NCBI GenBank assembly: GCA_012976225.1
Contig: JAAVVG010000027.1
Location: 240,329 to 304,328, forward strand
Direction: 5' to 3'
Source: Golubevia sp. BC0850
Taxonomy: Eukaryota > Basidiomycota > Exobasidiomycetes > Golubeviales > Golubeviaceae
DNA: 64,000 nt
The notes below the pieces were generated by a model, which saw nothing but the letters and a program-made list of their open reading frames with translations, did no database searches and was not told the origin of the DNA. Positions 55,964 to 64,000 of the stretch are shown piece after piece (positions within the stretch are counted from its first letter, which is position 1; each line of letters begins with the position of its first letter). The position numbers were made by a program, and so were the translations under genes.

Positions 55964-58900
55964 ATGAACCTCTCCAACCAGAATCTAACTCATTTTATCT
56001 CTCAGCGTTCACTCCCTTCAATTTCCTCCTCCTCCTCCTCTTCAACCTCAACTCTCTTGCCTCTCCTCCTACTCTCCCTCATCTCAATCTCAACCTCTTT
56101 AATCTTATTTCTTCATTACCTCTCTCCTTTGGTTTGGCCTCGACGGAACTTAAAATCTGGTAATTCTTTGTATTCAAAGGGACGAATTGGGGATTTCGAG
56201 AGGAGTAGAAGAGCTAGAGAGAGAGTACAGTTAGAGGGAGAGAGAGGAACCATACAGTCGGTGAGAGGCGTTGAAGATGGAAATGCAGGAATTCTTAAAG
56301 AAAGTGATATGAAGAATGGATTCAAGGGAAAAGAAGAGGTTCTGGAAGGAGATGGACGGAACACTCAATCGAATGTAGGGGCTCGTGCTTCGTCTTCAAG
56401 AGCTGAACTCAGACCAAGTGTTTCGTCAACTTTGGTCTCTCATTCTTTTCCTGTTCGGTCGAGTCCCAATTCGAGTTTGACATCAGATCAAACTTCATCT
56501 CCCAAATACTCTTCAACTCCTCCAAATTCAACTCTCCCACCTTCAACTCTCCTAACCTTTTCTCTTTCAATTTTCGATCTCTTATCACTAACGATCTTCT
56601 TGGTTTACTCTCTACTATTAGTCATTTCACCTCCCTCAACTTCCTTACCATCACCTTATTACACTCCCTATCTCTCTCTTTTACTCTCATTGACTTTGAC
56701 TTTAAGACCCACTTTAACCCTAACTTCATCTTTGGTTTCTTACTTCCACATGATTATGGGATCTAGAAAGAGAGCCAGTACATCTTTTATGCCACCTTCT
56801 TTACTTCCTCCCATCTTGAGTTTGATGATTTCGGGAGGGATCTCAGTCGGAGCTTATTCAGCTTGTAGATGGATTGACGAAGATCAGACCAAAGGAGTTA
56901 GAGTTGGACCGGTTCTATTACTTGGATTTATAGTGATCTTGACGGTGTTAGCTAGTATTGTTTTGGGGAAATTGGGTAGAGGAGTTTGGGTGGCTAGAGA
57001 GGGAGTTAGGAGAGCTGGAATGGGGAGAAGAAGTAGAGTCGATGAGAGAGCAAGGAACGAAACCGAAACGATGGAGCCAGTTGATGAAAGTCACAAAGAG
57101 AACCGAAAGAAAGCTCTCGATATTAGATCTTCAAATGTTTCCACAAGTCATATCAAACCCCAGGTCGAGAAGGAGCTAGTTGTAGATGGAAACGGAAATG
57201 ACGAGAGCTTCTTAGGTTTACCTTACGATCAACAACCATCTAGAACTCCTCCAAATCAGAAATTTAACCGACTATCTTTGAACGCAAAAGCTTCTTCTCA
57301 ATTACTCTCTGCATCAATTTTCACTCCAACTCCAGATCAAGCTTCATACCAACAAGAATCCACAAACAGTAAAGCCACTTCCAATTCCAAAACTACTGAA
57401 ACGAGTGAAGTTCCAAGCTCCTTGGACCCTTATGATTCTCATGCCTTCCCATCAAATCCGAAAGATTTAGATCTTCCAGAAACCAAAGAGGTTGAAAACA
57501 AAGTTGAGATCTTAGAGAGGTTAGATCATTTAGCAAGCAGTGAAATGGCTTCAGTTTCAGAATTCAGAACGAATATTGAGAATGGAACTTTGAATTCTAG
57601 ACTTCAAGGACTGATTCAAACTCCTCAAATAGATAGACGTTCTGTCAACAAGAGCTTCAAGACCGTTGATCAGTCATTCCTTTCAATGAACACTCATTCA
57701 GACCTAGACAATTCTCAATCTTTCTCAAATTCGTTCTCGAAATCTCCAAGTCAAAGTAGGACTTGTCAAGTTCCAACAAAACCGGAAAGAAGAAGGGCTG
57801 CTGAAATTGCGTATGAGGAAATGTTGAAAGAGATCAGAGGTGGATTATCTAGAGCTAGTAGTAAGGAGAATATGGGGCTTAAAGATGAAAATACTCCTCC
57901 ACCTGTACCGGCTATTCTTTCTTTAAGGCCTGAGAGTTCAATTGGGAGGATCTTGCATCGAGATGAGGTGGAAGGGACTCCGGTAGTTCCTGGGAGTTGG
58001 AGAAGAAATGAGAATGAAAGTCAAAGTAGGGAGGAATCTCAAGATGAAATCGAATGGGGAGATGAAGAATGGGAAATTGGAGTAGCTAGAGGCAGAGAAG
58101 GGAGTCAGAAAACAAGTGAAAAATCAGTTTACCTAACTCCTCATCAACAGAACCTAACTAGACATTCAAGATGGAGAGATGCTGAAAATGACAGATCTTT
58201 TAACGATGACTCCATTGGAAAATCAAACTCAACGATCGGATTTCTGCAAGATGAAGTTTCTTTGAGGATCGAAATGAGATCTGACGTCTCTAGATCAGAT
58301 TATGGAGCAGATGGGTTCGAAGAAACTAGAAATGGATCTTTGAGATCTAGAGAAGAAGTATCTAGAGATCCAACAGATGAATCGTTTGGAAATATGAATG
58401 TTCGTGGTAGAGGTAGTTTCTATCCTAAAGGTTATGGTGAAGTTGGAATGGGTTTGCCCTCAATTAAATCCAGACGAAATGTTAGAGATAGAGATGTGGG
58501 AGATACTTCTATTGAAATGGAAGGAGAAGAAGGTTTCCTACCTGATGGGAGAGATGAATCGAACGAGGAATTTATTGAATCGAAGACTTCTAATCAAGGA
58601 AAGAGTCAACTTTCTTTTCTTTCTCCAAATCAAGTTCAAAAACCTCAATTGGATGAAAGACGAATCTCTACTTCTTTGCTTCGAATCCCAAAACCAAGCT
58701 TTCTTCTTAACTCTTCAAATCCATCCCGTAATCTCTCTTTGACTTTGCAATCTGGAAGAGGTTTGCATAAATCAAATCATGGATCTAAAAGTTGGTTAGA
58801 TTTAGCTCAATCAGCTCATGAAGGTTCAATGATTTCTGAACAGAATCGAAATTCTGGGACTCGAAACGTTTCAAATTCTTTACTTTATGAGAAAGATCCT

Positions 58901-61900
58901 CTAGGAATTGCAAAGACCATTCTAAGAGTTTCTGGAGTTGATTTTCAAACCTCCTCGACGGTTGAAGATTTCAAAGCTAGCAAATATCCAAATCGAACTT
59001 CGATCACAAGAAAACCTTCTGAAAATGAGAGTCTTCTTCAAAATTCTTCAATCGAAATTTTCAAGGCTGAACAAGGGAAAAGAACTCCAGAGAGAAGTTA
59101 TGAAGAAAAGCGATATTCAACTGTCGTCGAGCTTGGAAATGAAGATTGTGAATTGTTGTCAAGGAGAGAAACTTTTGTTGCTTTTGTTAGGATGGGTGGC
59201 TTTGCTTTGAGTTTGTGGATCCCTTTGGCGAGTCTCGAACGGCATGGATGGTAGACTCACTGTTGTCGAGACTAACCTTCCGACGTTTTTCGTTTTTCTC
59301 TTGCCGCTCTCCCTTGGTCTGCAGCTCTTCGCAGCACCGTATCTTTCTTTCGCTGTAGTGCCTGGTCAACACGAAGCTCCTGCAGTTCTTTCGTATCTTT
59401 TGATGGTCGGAGTTACAATCAGCTGTGAGTGTTCTTTCAATCCACTTGTCACATCTAGTGGATCGATCGCCCGACTAATCAAGCTTCTGTTGTTCTTTTC
59501 AGCTCCACTTCTCGCTCTTCAAGTCATTCTAACTTCTTCTCTAGGACTTCGCCTCGTAGGTCTCAATCCCCCTTCTTCAAATCATCCAAGACTTTCAATT
59601 GTCAATTCTCCACCTCACAAAAGCTCGCCAAAGCCAGATGCTAAAGGTCTTACTCGTCTTAGAGAGCTTAGGTATAGAAAGCCTTCTGGAGAGGGGCATC
59701 AAATCAGAGACTCTGAACCTATCTCTGGGGATGGCTTTGAAGAGACTAATGGCTATGATATTGGTTACCAACACTCAAACCTCAGCGATCAAGATCGAAC
59801 TAGGTATCTTCCCGGCGCTTTCTCAACTTCAACTTCCCTAAAGAGTCCTAATCGTTATCAGAACTCTTCCAAGAGAACTTCTAGAGGTTATGAGATGATT
59901 TCTGCTCCTTCGGAACTTCGATCTGGATCTCCTTCGGTTGCTTATGATTCTTCTCAATGGAATGGAAATATCAATACAAACGGTCAGATTAAACCGAGAA
60001 GTGCTTTAGTGAGAGGTTTAAATTTAGTTTGGAATCCTAATCCAAGGCTTGAAGTGCTGCCTCCCCCGATTTCAAGTCCAAAGATGAAAAGTTTCGGGGT
60101 TAAGAAGGAGACGACACGGAAGATAGATGGAGAGAACGTAACAGGAAATGTCGGAAACGTCTATGATGGCTCAATCGGTGGCCCTTTACTTCCAACCTCG
60201 AATCTATCGGATCCATCGACAAGGGGACAGGATAGAGAGTTGATGATGGATGGTCTGAGTGCTCTTCTTGTGCCTCAGATGTTCGGCATAGAGGTACCGA
60301 AGGAGATCAGAGTCAGAGAAGATGACGAGAAGACAATGGTCGAGGAGTATCAAGCATATCGGTGAGTAATGGAGCTTAGATCTGGAAACCTGAGCTGTAA
60401 AGCGAGAACTGACCTTTCTTTCATCTTCTCCTACCTGCTTTTCAGTTGTCAAATTTCTGGCTCTTCTCACTGGATCTCTTTCAACGTAGCTCGATCTGCG
60501 AGCCCAGGTGGATTCAGAGCTCTCTCAAGCTCTCCAATCCAAGAGAGAGCCTCTTCTGACAGCGCGTCTACTCCGAGAGCATCTCTCCAGGCTCAACCTG
60601 ACTGGACAGAGGATCACCTGGAACCAACTTTCTATGCTGGAGCAGTTGGCGACGACGCTGGACCTCAGACAGAAAACCACCTCCGAGTTCCAACACCAAC
60701 TGGCAAAAGTGTCCACTCAGACGGAAGTGATGACGAAGGTACTTTCGAGGAGCAAGAACTTCAAAAACTGGTTCCATTTCAAGATGAATCCGATCTTCGT
60801 CGTCGTAGAGCTCCAATCTCTGTCCAAGAATCTCCAGCAAACACGACCGGTCGATTCCCTGATGCAGACGAATCTTCTATCTCAACTCCTACCTCCAGAA
60901 GAAGGATCTCGAACTCTTTCTCCCACAAGTCGAAGTGGCAAAAGAATTCCCCTGAAGTACTTTCAGAATTATCAGCTTCAGCTGGGGTTAGCAGGTTCGA
61001 TTATGCAGACCCTCTCGTCTGCATTCCTCCGACCCCAAGTTCTTCCTCAGCTTCCAGGAAAAGAAACACTCCAGCCAGTGGAAGAAGCAGTAGTATCAGC
61101 TTAGGTGCAAGCGGTGCCAAAGCCATCTTCTCATCTTTTACTTCTCTTGGAAAACGCAAAGCTCACACCAAGGATTCAAGGAGCCTTCCTTCGTTGGAGC
61201 CGATATCAGACTTCACCTCCAGAGAACTAGCTACTGATCAGACTCAATACGAAGTAGAAAGTCAAGGCGATAGAGTCAGAGAGTGGGAAGCAGAGGTCCA
61301 ACTTCCAATTCAATCGGCGGCTTTCAGAAGTCCTTCCGATTCTATGACTTGTGAGAACCTGAATCGAAAGAGTCTTGGAAGCAGTCTCGGGTTGGGACTT
61401 GGCCTACCTTCGACAGAGAAGGATCGAAGCTCAAATGGTTCAAGGAGAAGGAGTCTGGGTTCTGAACTCGGTCTCTCGTCTTCTGTCGACAACAAACTTC
61501 GAGTTGGTTCAGACACGAAGAGGAAATCTAGAGGTGGAACATCAGATCTGGAAACTGATAATGATCTGGTCAGAGAAGTGGAAGAAGAAAGTCAAAGAAT
61601 TCAAGATAGTAAAGGATCGACGCAGAAGAGAGAATCAGTGACTACTCAGAGTAGTGGAAGGACTAGCATCAGTACCTTCAGTATCATGAGTCAAGAAGAA
61701 GAGATTCAGATATCACCCGATCCAACTTTAGAGCTTCAAGTTGTATCTCCTCAAAGAGCTTCTTCCTCCAGAGTAGGACAAGAAGAGCTAGTTCATCAAG
61801 CTGAGAGTTCAGTGCTGGAAGAGCCTTCTTTCGATATGATCGATGATGAGATCTTGGGAAACAATGGGCCTAGAGAAGAACTCTCAGAAGAGTTCCCAAC

Positions 61901-63494
61901 GGATGGGATGGATCCATTGACTCTACATCGACACCTCTATCCGGCAAGAGTTCTAGAGACTTTGGAAGAAGTCTCTGAGGACGCTTCTATACTCTCTCAA
62001 AGATCTAACAGAAGAGGTGGTAGGAACACTTCAACGAGGAAAGCCGAAATCGGATTGAGCTCGCTTTCCAGAACGGTTTCCATTTCTCCTGAAAGAAAAG
62101 AAGATTCAAGAAGACAAGAAAGAGAAACCTCAACTACCCCTATCAACAGTGCTCCATCTCTTCAAGTAGGAGCTGTCAAAGAATCCGACGATTCGGTCCC
62201 TCCGATCAATCTAGGTTCCATTCCAGATGAAAGAAGTTCGCCATCAAAAAGTGAAAGAGAAATCAAAGTAGCCCCTCCATCCTGGGCTCAACAAGTAGGT
62301 CTCTCAACTCCATCTTCTTCGAATAACTCTTTTGGTTGGGCAGAGGTTCTTCCTCAACCGAGCCAATCATCAAGAAAAAGAACAGTCTCTGGAGAAAGCA
62401 AGACTTCTCATTCTGAATCTGTTGTTGGTGAAACTCCTTCAAGAGCAATTGGATTTAAAGAGACTTTCTGGCAAACCTCTCCTCAACCTCCATTACCTTT
62501 CGACGCTGACAAGCTTATAGAAGATCATAACAAGATAGAAGGAAATGGATTCAAGTTCGATGAAGAAGCAGATTTTGTTGAGAAAGCAGATGCCTCGATC
62601 TATGTCAAGACTCCAAAGAAAGAAGTCAAAAGCCGTCAACAGAAACAGAAAGTCAGATCCTCTAAGAACTCAACTACCACGAACTTGAAAGCTCATATCC
62701 TGAACGAGAAGAGGACTAAGACCTCTCCATCCAAAAAGATGAAAGGAAAAGGGAAGAAATTAACTTCTGGTGTCTCCAAGACTGCAACTTCAACTCCGAC
62801 TACCCCCAAAAAACCACCCCTCCAATCAAAGAGCTCTAACACGAACGTCCTCGGTATCTCCACTCCTCATCTCATGGTCGGTGAAATCTCTTCAGACGTT
62901 TTAAAACCAAGATCCAATTCTCATGATCCTAACTCAAGCACCTTCTTCGACCTAGTTGCGCCTTCGAATCAAGAATCAAAGGGTAAGGAAGCTAAGAAAA
63001 GAACTCTCTCACTGGGAGATGCTGTGACTCCTAGACATTGGAGCAATGATGTTCAAGCTAGAAGTGAGGACTTCGAGGGGCTGAAGAGTGAGATTGAGAA
63101 GGCTGACAGGGAGGTTGCTAGTGAGTATCCTGGTTTGAGATGGCATGTGCTGTGTTCGGAAAGACTATACTCAGCAATCAGGGAGAGTGAAAAAGCAGTT
63201 GACATAATTCTCTCCTCGTGCACTTCCTTTACTTCCTTTTCTGCCTTCGTCTCTCTCTCCACCCAACCTCTCTGCTCCTCAGGATCTTCCAACTCCACGT
63301 CGATTACAATGAAGAGGACCACCAAAAGGAGCTTCACAGAGACTACGATCGAGGATCGAGAGAACGTGAACTCATCTCTTCGACCTACTTCTCGTCCAAC
63401 TTCCTCGAGAAGAGGACTAGCTGGCCTACCCTCTCCTCAGAAACCCGCGCTTTCAAATCAAACCAACATGAACTATAACTCAAGGATCCGTTAA
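55964..63494 (+). CDS. Giant multi-pass membrane protein with long disordered loop and tail
   Basis: Family unknown. Exons 55964-59227, 59271-59424, 59503-60361, 60446-63120 and 63283-63494 join in phase to about 2,387 residues. Hydrophobic segments: TM1 near 27-59 (LLPLLLLSLISISTSLILFL), then a Ser-rich 130-residue loop, TM2 about 195-226, TM3 about 233-266, TM4 about 280-302 (LMISGGISVGAYSACRW), TM5 about 316-342 (VGPVLLLGFIVILTVLASIVL) followed by basic residues, a disordered stretch of about 730 residues, then TM6 (FALSLWIPL, TFFVFLLPLSLGLQLF) and TM7 (VLSYLLMVGVTIS, PLLALQVILTSSLGL), and a Ser/Arg/Glu-rich tail of about 1,230 residues. The layout recalls a seven-helix receptor with huge inner loop and tail; no receptor signature was seen. 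The first intron is a 43-nt GC-AG candidate, needed to join TM6. The ATG at 55964 is the first in frame. Confidence 0.65.
59228..59270 (+). other. Candidate 43-nt GC-AG intron
   Basis: The long frame ends at 59254 with TAG unless a splice removes it. No GT donor in the neighbourhood gives an open continuation, whereas GCGAGT at 59228 with the CGAG acceptor at 59267-59270 gives phase-0 joining of two hydrophobic stretches (LWIPL / TNLPTFFVFLLPL). GC donors are a known minority class. A frameshift error is the alternative. Confidence 0.5.
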
Positions 63495-64000
63495 ACTCAA
63501 AGTAACAAGAAAAATCCCTTCTCACTGCTCACGTGCCTTTCCCTCATCTCTTCGATTTCACTCTTGTACTCTCCCTCCTATGCCCTTTTATTGTATGTAC
63601 CGCTTCTGCAAACTATCGTTTATGCGTCTCTTCTTTGAGGAACTGTTCAGGTGGCAAAAGCGGGGCTTTGACTGAAATTACGCAAACTTTTTGCTGGCGT
63701 TCTCTTTTGCAAACTTGGACCTCAAGAAGAGCAAGAAGAGTAAATACAAAAAGATCATATATCATAATCCATGAATTTGATTAATGAAACGACGATCTAC
63801 GAAGACTGTGGTCTGTCTTGCCGACCCCTACCTCGGAGTCTCTTTCTGTCCTGTTAGAAAGATCGCAGGAGACCTTGACTCACATCAGAATGATTGCGTT
63901 CGATGGGGTTTCAGAGCTTAAAGTGGTCGATTATAGTCTCTTCAAACAGCTCAGAGTTATCTGCTTTGGTTACAACTCTTTAGGTAGACTTGTTTCTAGA
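63495..64000. other. 3' flank at window end
   Basis: Downstream of the giant membrane-protein gene. A plus-strand open frame at 63533-63784 shows no family signal. The remainder is mixed-composition non-coding DNA; a gene may start or end beyond the window edge. Confidence 0.45.

Noticed and set aside
60508-61104. Open frame with heptad-like Leu/Gln pattern (LSQALQSKREPLLTARLL)
   Set aside because: It overlaps the giant membrane-protein exon in another frame; the splice at 60361/60446 enters the longer frame in phase, and that frame stays open for a further 3 kb.
63218-63478. Alternative C-terminal frame of the giant protein (HVDYNEEDHQKELHRDYDRG)
   Set aside because: The 63121-63282 intron returns to the original frame (A/GA codon), so this charged frame is not used.

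Overview
This window is eukaryotic nuclear DNA from a filamentous or dimorphic fungus, most likely a basidiomycete yeast. The evidence is dense genes with many short introns (mostly 45-110 nt, donor GTGAGT or GTAAGT, acceptor YAG), long Ser/Pro/Glu-rich disordered stretches, a BRPF-type PHD/bromodomain/PWWP protein and a mitochondrial cytochrome c peroxidase. A Pucciniomycotina origin is a guess; nothing in the window settles the species. All exon models come from reading splice signals and checking codon phase by hand.

Layout. 0.8-8.8 kb: a giant formin (minus) with GBD/FH3, FH1 split into small phase-0 exons, FH2 and a DAD-like tail. 9.3-15.5 kb: a BRPF/Nto1-type histone-mark reader (minus), head-to-head across about 0.7 kb with a Yta7/ATAD2-type AAA-ATPase (16.2-21.7 kb, plus). 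22.0-25.9 kb: nucleolar protein Noc3 (minus), head-to-head across 172 bp with arginyl-tRNA-protein transferase ATE1 (26.0-28.4 kb, plus). 28.4-34.2 kb: poorly recognisable minus-strand genes (an LRR-like remnant, a membrane-anchored hypothetical protein, an F-box-like protein).

34.6-50.2 kb mixes sound metabolic genes with decayed ones. The sound genes are an alpha/beta hydrolase of the HGGG/GDSAGG type, cytochrome c peroxidase, a zinc alcohol dehydrogenase, protein phosphatase inhibitor 2 and a Gly/Gln/Tyr-rich glycine-zipper protein. The disrupted genes are a 2H phosphoesterase with frameshifts, a protein with four in-frame stops and a tandem SUMO-interaction-like tail, and a Trf4-like nucleotidyltransferase lacking its catalytic aspartates, followed by a frameshifted two-RRM region. 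51.1-54.7 kb: kinetochore subunit Dsn1/Mis13 (minus). 56.0-63.5 kb: one roughly 2,390-residue membrane protein of unknown function whose hydrophobic segments resemble a 7TM layout with a very long third inner loop and C-tail.

Functional grouping is loose: cell polarity (formin), chromatin (BRPF, Yta7), ribosome assembly (Noc3), N-degron (ATE1), chromosome segregation (Dsn1, phosphatase inhibitor 2) and redox (CCP, ADH). No tRNA, rRNA, CRISPR array, transposon or virus-like gene was recognised. The best leads are the symmetric FH1 micro-exons, the 7TM-like giant protein, the SIM-like repeat tail in a stop-ridden gene, and the dead Trf4-RRM locus with a 13-nt duplication at the junction.
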